Part shown: positions 1 through 7,373 of the stretch, one piece after another | How positions within the stretch are numbered: the first letter of the stretch is position 1 | How the letters are laid out: each line of letters opens with the position of its first letter | NCBI GenBank assembly: GCA_963578625.1 | Contig: CAUZEO010000134.1 | Span: 1-12,972, forward strand | Direction of reading: 5' to 3' | Origin: CAUZEO01 sp963578625 | GTDB lineage: Bacteria; Verrucomicrobiota; Kiritimatiellia; SLOV01 | DNA: 12,972 nucleotides | Position numbers and translations under genes: made by a program | Notes under the pieces: model-generated | Seen by the model: only the letters and a program-made list of their open reading frames with translations | Told to the model about the DNA's origin: nothing | Database searches by the model: none

Positions 1-1185
1 GTAGTTTACGAAGGCGTTTGCGGCCGTCCGCTTGCCGATCTTGACGATCGCACACCGCTGGAGGCGGCGCGATGTCATCATGCAGCCCGGATCGCGGCGC
101 GGGGCCGGTGCGGGGTCATCGAGCCGATGTCGGAACAGCGCGCGTGGCCTCAGGCTGCGCTTCTCGGGGCGCTCTCGGGCATCGCGTTGGACGTTTCCCT
201 GGGGCTACGAAGAGGACCAGTGGAGGCTGTAACGGTGGAGGACGCCCTTCCTTCGGCGGTCAGTGTTTTTCGCGGTGATTTCGTCACCCTCGACGAGGGG
301 GTCATCGAATCGAGCCGGGTCGCCGGTCTTGGGTGGGAGGAAACCCAGGAGTTGGCCTCCGCCCTGAACCAGGGAGTTGACGCCGAGTCGGTTCGCGTTG
401 CCGCGACCGGTCCGGGAACGGTAGCGGTGGGATTTCCGGTGGCGCATCTCCATGATCTCGATCCGGAACCTCCTTATGACGTCCGGGGACGGGTCGCGCG
501 CGAGCGCTGGCCGTCCGGAAAATCGGGACAACATGTTCGTTCTCTTCTGGAGCGGGCGGGCGATGTACTGGGACAACATCCGGTCAATGAAGTTCGCCTC
601 GACCTGCATGAAAATCCGGCGAATGGGTTGTGGCTTTGGGCGGGCGGGCCGCCCGTTCGATCCGGGCCTCTGGTACCCCGGGCGACGCCATTCGGAGTCG
701 TGACGAACTCTCAATTGGGTAGGGGCATCGCCGCACTTTGTGGAGCCACTGCGGTGGGTTTGACAATCCCATGGTCGGCGGAAGAAGAGGACCCGGTGTG
801 GTCCCTGCCCGAGTTGGTCGAGTTGCTGCGCCGTTGCGAAACCTTGATGGTGTATCTGGAAGCTCCGAGGGAAGCCGGCCAATACGGCTCGCCAGTAGAA
901 AAGGTTCGGGCCCTCGATGTGCTCGATCAGATGGTTCTTGGCCCCCTGGTCCAGGTGCTCGACGACGGATTCCGCCCCTATCGAATTTTGCTGATCGCGG
1001 AGGGTGGGGCGTGTGCCGAGACCGGTCGCCGCTTTGCTGCGCCGCTTCCGGCGGTCGTTGCGGGAGACGGGATTACGCCGGATGAGGCAAAGCGTTGGGA
1101 GGAACGTGCTTGCGCCAAAGGGGGCCTGGGAAGTATGACTCTGAGTTCTTTTGCAAACGACTTGTGGAGTGACTCGTGGCCTTGA
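1..1185 (+). CDS. ApgM-like phosphoglycerate mutase homologue, probable pseudoenzyme (5' partial)
   Basis: The frame is open from base 1. About 394 residues are present, and probably only some five N-terminal ones are missing, because the near-terminal family landmark TPLEAA lies at codons 19-24. Other landmarks of archaeal-type cofactor-independent phosphoglycerate mutase (ApgM; alkaline-phosphatase superfamily) are RRGPVEA, FVTLDEGVIE, PPYDVRG, HPVN, NPANGLWLW, EAPREAG and GPLV. Active members convert 3- to 2-phosphoglycerate with two metals and a phospho-serine; relatives beside lysC are often annotated as possible homoserine kinases. Here the expected catalytic positions are changed: DG to EG (codon 4), the GSD serine region to RAWPQ, DEAGH to REAGQ, PDH to AEG, and THT to RRF. 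The reading frame is nevertheless intact. The true start lies outside the window; the internal ATG at 127 would cut off the N-terminal part of the fold. It overlaps lysC by 10 bp. Membership in the family is fairly secure; activity is doubtful and its role unknown. Confidence 0.85.
   Translation, partial: VVYEGVCGRPLADLDDRTPLEAARCHHAARIAARGRCGVIEPMSEQRAWPQAALLGALSGIALDVSLGLRRGPVEAVTVEDALPSAVSVFRGDFVTLDEGVIESSRVAGLGWEETQELASALNQGVDAESVRVAATGPGTVAVGFPVAHLHDLDPEPPYDVRGRVARERWPSGKSGQHVRSLLERAGDVLGQHPVNEVRLDLHENPANGLWLWAGGPPVRSGPLVPRATPFGVVTNSQLGRGIAALCGATAVGLTIPWSAEEEDPVWSLPELVELLRRCETLMVYLEAPREAGQYGSPVEKVRALDVLDQMVLGPLVQVLDDGFRPYRILLIAEGGACAETGRRFAAPLPAVVAGDGITPDEAKRWEERACAKGGLGSMTLSSFANDLWSDSWP
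1166..1178 (+). promoter_or_regulatory. lysC ribosome binding site and GTG start inside the upstream gene
   Basis: GGAG at 1166-1169 lies six bases before a GTG codon at 1176. The following residues, ALIVKKFGGTS, match the aspartokinase N-terminus, so GTG is the start. The site lies within the last codons of the ApgM-like gene, whose stop is at 1183-1185. The 10-bp overlap therefore implies translational coupling. Confidence 0.75.
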
Positions 1186-2399
1186 TCGTTAAAAAATTCG
1201 GCGGTACGTCCGTTGCTGACGCTGAGTGCATGCGTCGCGTTGCCCGGCGGATCGGGGAGGCGCAGGCTGCCGGCGACAGCGTCGTGGTCGTGGTAAGCGC
1301 CATGGGCAAAACCACGGATCAATTGATTAATCTGGCGAAGGATGTGAACCCGCAGCCCAGTGACCGCGAAATGGATATGCTGATGTCGACGGGCGAACAG
1401 ATTTCGTCGGCGATTCTTACTATGGCCCTGCACGCGCTAGGTCACGAGGCGGTTTCGCTTACCGGAGGACAGGCGGGAATCCATACCGATCACGTTCACA
1501 CCAAGGCGAAAATCCAGCGAATCGAGCCGGAAAATATACATGCGCATGTAAAGGAAGGCCGGATCGTCATCGTGGCCGGATTCCAGGGGCTGACACCGGA
1601 GATGGATGTTGCAACCCTGGGCCGGGGCGGTTCGGATACGACAGCCGTCGCTCTTGCGGCAGCGTTGCAGGCAGATCGGTGTCAGATCTATACCGATGTC
1701 GATGGGGTTTTCACTGCCGACCCCCGGGTCGTCAAAAAGGCGGTCAAACTGGATGAGATTTCGTATGATGAAATGCTGGAGTTGGCAAGTCTTGGCGCCA
1801 GGGTTCTCCAGTCGAGAGCAGTGGAATTCGCGAAGAAATATGACGTGGAGTTGGAAGTCTTGTCCAGCTTCACCGGCGCGCCGGGAACGGTGCTGCGAAG
1901 CGAGGTGGCAAACATGGAAGATATCGTAGTCCGGGGAGTGGCAGCAGATAAGAATCAGGCGAAATTAACGATTCGGGCGGTGTCGGACCGGCCCGGCGCG
2001 GCCGCGGCCATTTTCCGCGAACTTTCGGCCGCCAATATCAATGTAGATATGATTGTTCAAAACGTGAGCGCCGAAGGACATACGGACGTTTCCTTTACGG
2101 TCCCTGCCGATGATCTTCCCAAATCGAAGAGGGTCGTTGAAGGAATTATGGAGGAAGTGGGCGCTACCACCGTCGCGGTTGACGACAATATTGCCAAGGT
2201 CAGCATCGTGGGTGTCGGAATGCGCGGTCATACGGGCGTTGCCGCGCGAATGTTTGAAGCACTGGCTGCCGAAGACATCAATATTGACATGATTGCGACT
2301 TCCGAGATCAAGATTTCCGTATCGATTCGAAGGGACCAGGCGGATCGGGCGATGGATGTACTTCACGGTGCCTTCGAGCTCGAACTCTCGGCTTCCTAG
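1176..2399 (+). CDS. lysC: Aspartate kinase (aspartokinase) with tandem ACT domains
   Basis: It phosphorylates L-aspartate with ATP, the committed step to lysine/diaminopimelate, threonine and methionine. The 407-residue length is typical of the monofunctional LysC. The kinase domain (about 1-245) carries KFGGTS at 7-12, the GRGGSD motif ending at D154, YTDVDG from residue 172 with FTADPR after it, and LASLGARVLQSRAVEFA. Two ACT-type regulatory modules follow (about 264-340 and 345-405), including DRPGAAAAIFRELSAANINVDM and a second copy around NIDMIATSEIKISV. By family knowledge these bind lysine and/or threonine for feedback inhibition; the sequence does not show which. The GTG start overlaps the ApgM-like gene. 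A credible internal start at codon 247 could yield a separate beta subunit, as in the Bacillus and Corynebacterium enzymes. No active-site anomaly is seen. Confidence 0.97.
   Translation: MALIVKKFGGTSVADAECMRRVARRIGEAQAAGDSVVVVVSAMGKTTDQLINLAKDVNPQPSDREMDMLMSTGEQISSAILTMALHALGHEAVSLTGGQAGIHTDHVHTKAKIQRIEPENIHAHVKEGRIVIVAGFQGLTPEMDVATLGRGGSDTTAVALAAALQADRCQIYTDVDGVFTADPRVVKKAVKLDEISYDEMLELASLGARVLQSRAVEFAKKYDVELEVLSSFTGAPGTVLRSEVANMEDIVVRGVAADKNQAKLTIRAVSDRPGAAAAIFRELSAANINVDMIVQNVSAEGHTDVSFTVPADDLPKSKRVVEGIMEEVGATTVAVDDNIAKVSIVGVGMRGHTGVAARMFEALAAEDINIDMIATSEIKISVSIRRDQADRAMDVLHGAFELELSAS
1902..2399 (+). other. Putative internal translation unit: aspartokinase beta subunit (ACT domains only)
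   Basis: GAGGT at 1902-1906 sits seven bases before an in-frame ATG at 1914 (codon 247). Initiation there would give a 161-residue protein consisting only of the two ACT domains. In alpha2beta2 aspartokinases such as those of Bacillus subtilis and Corynebacterium glutamicum, the beta subunit starts at almost the same residue (about 246-250). From memory, the Corynebacterium beta subunit opens MEEAVLTGVA, close to MEDIVVRGVA here. The site and its position are seen in the sequence; its use is inferred. Confidence 0.5.
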
Positions 2400-2465
2400 C
2401 CAACCGCGGAAGGGCGATACATCTTGCGCGCTCGGCCCGCCGTACGTTGGAAACACAATAGAACC

Positions 2466-4052
2466 ATGCGACGAATTGCAATATATGACACAACGCTCCG
2501 TGACGGCGCCCAGGGCGAAGGGATATCCTTCTCGCCTGCCGGTAAGATCAAGGTAGCGAAATGCTTGGACCGGTTCGGGGTGGATTACATCGAAGGCGGG
2601 TACGCAGCGTCCAATCCCAAGGATATGGCTTTCTTCAAGGATATCCGGAACGTTGCATTGGATCACGCTCGAATTTGCGCGTTCGGGAGCACCCGGCGCG
2701 CAAATGCGTCGGCTGCTGAGGACGCCGGAACTACCGCGCTTTTGGATGCGGACACCGAGGTCTGTACCATCTTTGGGAAAAGCTGGCGGCTGCACGTCCG
2801 CGATGTCCTCCGCTGCACCGAGGAAGAAAACCAGGCCATGATCAGGGATACGGTCCGGCATCTCAGGGAGCATGGCCGGGAAGTCATCTATGATGCCGAG
2901 CACTTTTTCGATGGATACAAAGACTGCGCGGAACACGCGCTGGCAACGCTTCGTGCCGCGTTGGAAGGCGGCGCCAGTATCCTTGTTCTCTGCGATACCA
3001 ACGGAGGCGCCATGCCGCACGAAGTCCACGAAATTTGTGAGGCGGTGAAGAAGTCGACGGGCGCACCGATCGGCATTCATGCGCACAATGATGCGGAGTG
3101 CGGCGTTGCGAATTCCCTGGAGGCGATTCGCGCCGGAGCCGAGCACGTTCAGGGTACCATGAACGGATTCGGCGAGCGCTGCGGAAACGCCAACCTCTGC
3201 TCCGTTGTTCCCAATCTGGCGCTTAAGTTGGGCTACGATGTGCTCAAGGAAAGGCGCGTCTCCGAGCTGAGAGTAGTTTCCGATCTAATCTATGAACTTG
3301 CAAATGCCAGACCCAATTTAAAGGCCCCGTATACCGGGGCCAGTGCATTTGCCCATAAGGCCGGTATGCACGTGGACGCGGTTCGGAAGAACCCGGAAAG
3401 CTTTGAGCACGTCGACCCCGTGGAGGTCGGAAACCAGCGGCGGATTCTCATCTCGGAGTTGTCCGGCGGCAGTAATGTGTTTTTAAAAGCGGTGGAAATG
3501 GGCCTTGATCTCCGGAAAGATTCACCCGAGATCAGGGACATTCGCGCCGCGCTCGAATCGCAGGAAAAGAACGGGTACGCGTTTGAGGCCGCAGAGGCCT
3601 CTTTCAAATTGCTCATCCAGAAAGTACTGAAAGAGCACAAACCGTTCTTCTCGCTGGAGGGATTTCGGGTGATCGTGGAAAAGCGGAAACACGATGAACC
3701 GTGCCTTTCCGAGGCGACGATCAAACTCAACGTGGATGGCGAAATCGGGCACACGGCGGGGGAGGGCGACGGACCGGTTGACGCTCTAAACGATGCGTTG
3801 CGCAAGGCGCTGACTCCGTTTTTCCCCGTGATAGAGGATGTGGTGCTGACCGACTATCGAGTCCGCATTCTCGACCCGGAAGAGCACACCGCCGCCAGAA
3901 CGCGCGTACTGATTGAATCAACCGACGGCAAGAGCACGTGGGGCACGGTCGGTGTGTCTGAAAATATTATCGAGGCCTCCTGGGAGGCGCTGGTGGATAG
4001 CGTCGAGTATAAAATGCTTCTCCAGGAAGCGAAAAGTGAGGACCCGTCATGA
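2466..4052 (+). CDS. cimA: (R)-citramalate synthase
   Basis: It condenses pyruvate with acetyl-CoA to (R)-citramalate, giving a threonine-independent route to 2-oxobutyrate and isoleucine. From ATG 2466 it has 528 residues, the usual length. The N-terminal DRE-TIM barrel shows DTTLRDGAQGEG (from residue 8), DYIEGGYAASNPKD, the metal-binding HAHND at 205-209 and GTMNGFGERCGNANLCS. GEGISFSPAGKIKVAK and EGGYAASNPKD distinguish it from 2-isopropylmalate synthase. A linker leads to a C-terminal LeuA-type allosteric domain (about 396-515, with GEGDGPVDALNDALRKAL), the usual site of isoleucine feedback. ATG 2466 fits the family N-terminus (RRIAIYDTTLRDG) but has no good ribosome site. A TTG at 2424 in the same frame has AAGGG at 2411-2414 and would add 14 basic residues. 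It follows lysC by 66 bp and overlaps valS by ATGA. Confidence 0.93.
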   Translation: MRRIAIYDTTLRDGAQGEGISFSPAGKIKVAKCLDRFGVDYIEGGYAASNPKDMAFFKDIRNVALDHARICAFGSTRRANASAAEDAGTTALLDADTEVCTIFGKSWRLHVRDVLRCTEEENQAMIRDTVRHLREHGREVIYDAEHFFDGYKDCAEHALATLRAALEGGASILVLCDTNGGAMPHEVHEICEAVKKSTGAPIGIHAHNDAECGVANSLEAIRAGAEHVQGTMNGFGERCGNANLCSVVPNLALKLGYDVLKERRVSELRVVSDLIYELANARPNLKAPYTGASAFAHKAGMHVDAVRKNPESFEHVDPVEVGNQRRILISELSGGSNVFLKAVEMGLDLRKDSPEIRDIRAALESQEKNGYAFEAAEASFKLLIQKVLKEHKPFFSLEGFRVIVEKRKHDEPCLSEATIKLNVDGEIGHTAGEGDGPVDALNDALRKALTPFFPVIEDVVLTDYRVRILDPEEHTAARTRVLIESTDGKSTWGTVGVSENIIEASWEALVDSVEYKMLLQEAKSEDPS

Positions 4053-6739
4053 ACCGGGAACTGGAAAAACACCCCGATCCTGCTGAATTGGAACGACGCT
4101 GGTACAGCTGGTGGATGGAAAAAGGCCTGTTCGAGGGGGATGAGACTGCCGGCGGAGATCCCTATACCATCGTGATCCCTCCCCCGAATGTCACCGGCAT
4201 CCTTCACATGGGGCACGCCCTGAACAGCACGATCCAGGATGTTCTCATTCGGTGGCAGCGAATGAAGGGCCGAAACGCACTCTGGGTTCCCGGTACGGAC
4301 CATGCGGGAATTGCGACCCAGAACGTGGTTGAGAAGGCTCTGGCGAAAGAGGGGATTACGCGAGACGACCTGGGACGAGAGGCCTTTGTGGAGAGGGTTT
4401 GGGCGTGGCGGGAGCAATATGGTTCCACCATCGTCAACCAACTGAAAATGCTGGGTGCTTCCTGTGACTGGGGGCGGACCCGGTTTACGATGGACGAGGG
4501 GCTCAGCGACGCCGTGCTGGAAGTCTTCGTTAGGCTGTACGACAAGGGGCTCATTTATAAAGGCAATTACATCATCAACTGGTGTCCCCGATGCCGCACC
4601 GCGTTATCTGACGAAGAGAGCGAGCACCAGGATACGAATGGTCATTTGTGGTACATCCGGTACCCCATTCAGGGAGGGACTTCGAAGGATTACGTGACGG
4701 TGGCCACCACCCGGCCGGAAACCATGCTCGGCGACGTTGCCGTCGCGGTGAATCCGCGCGACGAGCGATACCGAGGATTGATCGGAAAGACCGTGATCCT
4801 GCCGGTCATAGAACGGGAACTGGCGGTGATTGAAGATGATTTCGTGGACCCGGAATTCGGGACCGGCGTGGTCAAGGTTACCCCTGCGCATGATCCCAAC
4901 GACTTTGAACTGGGGCAACGGCACGACTTGTCTCCGCTCAATGTCATGAACGAAGACGCCACGATGAATAGTGCGGCCGGGCAGTACGAGGGACAGAGTC
5001 GCGAAACCTGCCGTGAGAACCTGGTGGCCGACCTCGAGCGGCTTGGACTGCTCGACAGGACCGAGGATCACCGGCACGCGGTCGGGCATTGCTATCGGTG
5101 CGACACCGTTGTTGAGCCGAGGCTTTCGCCGCAATGGTTCGTCAAGATGAAGCCTCTGGCACGGCCGGCCATTGATGCGGTGAAGGACGGTCGAATTAAG
5201 TTTGTCCCGGAACGCTGGACCAAGGTGTACCTGGACTGGTTGGAGAACATCAGGGACTGGTGCATCTCAAGACAGATTTGGTGGGGACATCGGATTCCGG
5301 TTTTCAGCTGTCAGGACTGCAACCATTCGTGGGCCGCCAAGGGTTCGCCGACGACGTGTCCCTCGTGTGGAGGATCGAAAATTCAGCAGGATCCGGACGT
5401 TCTCGACACCTGGTTCTCGTCCTGGCTTTGGCCTTTCAGCGTTTTCGACTGGCCCAGAGACAACGAGTCGCTGAAATTATATTATCCAACCCAGACCTTG
5501 ACCACTGCATCGGAAATCATCTTTTTCTGGGTTGCGCGGATGATTATGTCCGGCCTTGAATTCATGGGGGACATCCCGTTTTCAGAAGTCTATATCCACG
5601 GAACAGTCCGGGATGACGACGGGCTGAAGATGAGTAAGAGTCTGGGCAATTCGATTGATCCGCTGGAAATCATCGAGAAGTACAGCGCGGATTCGCTTCG
5701 GTTCAGCTTGATGATGCTCACGGCGACGGGGCAGGACGTCTACGTTTCGGATGAAAAATTCAAGACCGGACGAAATTTCGGAACCAAGATCTGGAACGCG
5801 GCCCGTTTCATGAACATGCACACGAACGAATTTTCCGGCAGCGTACACGAGCCGAAATTCGACATTGAATTGCTGAGCCCGGACGACCAGCACATTCTCA
5901 TCAAGTTGCACAAGACTGCCGAAGAATGTGAAGAGAACCTGGTGAAGTTCCGGCTGAATGACGCAGCGAAATCTTTGTACGAATTTTTCTGGCATCAATA
6001 CTGCGACTGGTACGTCGAGTACTCGAAGGAGATTCTCTACGGCGACGACGAAGCGCGTAAGGAAAATACGCTGTTGATCATGCACCACGTATTTTCGAGC
6101 GCTCTGCGTTTGCTCCACCCGTTCATGCCGTTCCTCACTGAGGAGTTATGGCATGCGATGGGATACAACACGGTCCATGAGAGCATCATGATTGCGCCGT
6201 TTCCGGTTGCGCTGAAGGCATCGCAACTCAAGTCGGGGGGTGTCCACGCCGCGGCGGAAAGCTATGTCGACGCCAAGCACGATCTCATTCGTGAAGCCCG
6301 CATCCTGCGTGCAAACTACAACCTGACTCCCTCACAAAAGGTGAACTACATCGTAAAGCCGGCTAGCGATGAGTTGGCGCAGCGGCTGATGTCCGACCAG
6401 CACTCCGTCGCCACGCTATTGAAGGCAGAATCCATTACGGTCGACAGTGAGTATGAACCGGACAGGGCCACGCCGGGCGGCCTAAGCCGTCTGGGCCACG
6501 TTTACATGCCTCTTGAGAGTCTCATCGACATTGAAAAAGAGCTGGGTCGTCTCAATAGGCAGATCGCTAAAGTCGGTGAGCAACTGGACAAGGTGACCCG
6601 GAAACTCGACAACATGGACTTCGTGAATCGCGCTCCGGCCACCGTGGTGGAGCACGAAAAAGAGCGAAAGAAAGGCCTGCTGGAGGAGCATGAAAAGCTG
6701 CAACAGTTAATCGATATGCTTTCCGATAACTCATCCTGA
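4049..6739 (+). CDS. valS: Valine--tRNA ligase
   Basis: It charges tRNA-Val with valine in the cytoplasm. At 896 residues it is full length for a class I bacterial ValRS. The signature HMGH (HIGH motif) is at 53-56 after PPPNVTG, followed by GTDHAGIATQ, which is characteristic of ValRS. The CP1 editing domain contains TTRPETMLGDVAVAVNP, which removes mischarged threonine in this family. Zinc-type Cys pairs occur in CPRC, CYRC, CQDC and CPSC contexts. CISRQIWWGHRIP and DVLDTWFSSWLWP lead to KMSKS at 527-531. The anticodon-binding helix bundle contains FFWHQYCDWYVEYSKE. The last ~75 residues form the typical C-terminal coiled coil (LIDIEKELGRLNRQIAKV onward). The ATG start overlaps the cimA stop as ATGA, with GAGGA at 4038-4042 as ribosome site, so the two are translationally coupled. 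No T-box leader is seen; expression probably follows the cimA transcript. Confidence 0.98.
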   Translation: MNRELEKHPDPAELERRWYSWWMEKGLFEGDETAGGDPYTIVIPPPNVTGILHMGHALNSTIQDVLIRWQRMKGRNALWVPGTDHAGIATQNVVEKALAKEGITRDDLGREAFVERVWAWREQYGSTIVNQLKMLGASCDWGRTRFTMDEGLSDAVLEVFVRLYDKGLIYKGNYIINWCPRCRTALSDEESEHQDTNGHLWYIRYPIQGGTSKDYVTVATTRPETMLGDVAVAVNPRDERYRGLIGKTVILPVIERELAVIEDDFVDPEFGTGVVKVTPAHDPNDFELGQRHDLSPLNVMNEDATMNSAAGQYEGQSRETCRENLVADLERLGLLDRTEDHRHAVGHCYRCDTVVEPRLSPQWFVKMKPLARPAIDAVKDGRIKFVPERWTKVYLDWLENIRDWCISRQIWWGHRIPVFSCQDCNHSWAAKGSPTTCPSCGGSKIQQDPDVLDTWFSSWLWPFSVFDWPRDNESLKLYYPTQTLTTASEIIFFWVARMIMSGLEFMGDIPFSEVYIHGTVRDDDGLKMSKSLGNSIDPLEIIEKYSADSLRFSLMMLTATGQDVYVSDEKFKTGRNFGTKIWNAARFMNMHTNEFSGSVHEPKFDIELLSPDDQHILIKLHKTAEECEENLVKFRLNDAAKSLYEFFWHQYCDWYVEYSKEILYGDDEARKENTLLIMHHVFSSALRLLHPFMPFLTEELWHAMGYNTVHESIMIAPFPVALKASQLKSGGVHAAAESYVDAKHDLIREARILRANYNLTPSQKVNYIVKPASDELAQRLMSDQHSVATLLKAESITVDSEYEPDRATPGGLSRLGHVYMPLESLIDIEKELGRLNRQIAKVGEQLDKVTRKLDNMDFVNRAPATVVEHEKERKKGLLEEHEKLQQLIDMLSDNSS

Positions 6740-6750
6740 CTGGGGCGACG

Positions 6751-7332
6751 GTGCACACCGACAGGAAAAAGCGATGTGAGTGGATTGCCGACGACGACTT
6801 GATGCGGCAATACCACGACGAGGAGTGGGGTGTTCCGGTTCACGACGACCGGAAGTGGTTCGAGTTCCTTCTCCTGGACGCTTTCCAGGCCGGGTTGTCC
6901 TGGAAAACCGTTCTTCATAAACGCGAGGCTTTCCGCGAAGTATTCCATGGATTCGACCCTGAACAGGTGTCCCGGATGACGGCGCGGGATCGGGAACGGG
7001 CACGGAAGAACGCCGGCATTATCCGGAACCGCTTGAAGATCGAGGCCTCGGTGAAAAATGCCAAAGCATTCTTGGCGCTCCAGCAGGAACACGGATCGTT
7101 CGATCGCTTCATCTGGTCGTTTACCGACGGCAAAGTTATCCACAACAGGTGGAAATCTCTGAAGAAGATTCCTGCTACAACGAAGTTATCCGACGATGTC
7201 TGCAAAGCATTGAAGGCTGCCGGACTCACCTTCGTAGGGAGCACGATTTGCTACGCATTCCTTCAGGCTGCGGGCGTGGTCAATGATCACGTTACGGACT
7301 GCTTCCGGTACGCGGAGATCAAAAAGGCTTGA
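6751..7332 (+). CDS. tag: DNA-3-methyladenine glycosylase I
   Basis: It excises 3-methyladenine from alkylated DNA (base excision repair, helix-hairpin-helix glycosylase superfamily). The 193-residue length matches the family. RCEW near the start, YHDEEWGVPVHDD, FQAGLSWKTVLHKR, AGIIRNRLKIEASVKNA, SFDRFIWSF and FVGSTICYAFLQAAGVVNDH are all Tag landmarks. The zinc snap (Cys4, His17, His175, Cys179 in E. coli) is kept as C9, H22, H180 and C184. The base-pocket residue equivalent to E. coli Glu38 is aspartate here (D43 in LLLDAFQAGLSW), a conservative change that may mark a subgroup. The start is GTG 6751 with GGGG at 6742-6745. It lies 11 bp behind valS and probably shares its transcript, with no obvious functional link. 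Confidence 0.95.
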   Translation: MHTDRKKRCEWIADDDLMRQYHDEEWGVPVHDDRKWFEFLLLDAFQAGLSWKTVLHKREAFREVFHGFDPEQVSRMTARDRERARKNAGIIRNRLKIEASVKNAKAFLALQQEHGSFDRFIWSFTDGKVIHNRWKSLKKIPATTKLSDDVCKALKAAGLTFVGSTICYAFLQAAGVVNDHVTDCFRYAEIKKA

Positions 7333-7373
7333 AATCCTCAGCAAATTCACCATAATTGCCTGGAAAGGTACTC

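Noticed and set aside
205..882. Minus-strand open frame of about 225 codons opposite the ApgM-like gene
   Set aside because: The + strand frame here aligns with a known family along its full length. The reverse frame reads as low-complexity shadow sequence.
127..1185. ATG at 127 as the start of the first gene
   Set aside because: The frame is open to base 1, and its upstream codons carry the ApgM N-terminal landmark TPLEAA. The gene therefore begins before the window and 127 is internal.
1965..3146. Long minus-strand open frame (about 390 codons) opposite lysC and cimA
   Set aside because: It spans two well-identified genes and their spacer on the other strand, has no recognisable family motifs, and is explained by GC-biased codon use on the coding strand.
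5290..5400. Cys-rich CQDC/CPSC segment in ValS as an inserted foreign zinc ribbon
   Set aside because: Comparable Cys pairs occur at this place in other bacterial ValRS enzymes such as that of Thermus, so it is ordinary.
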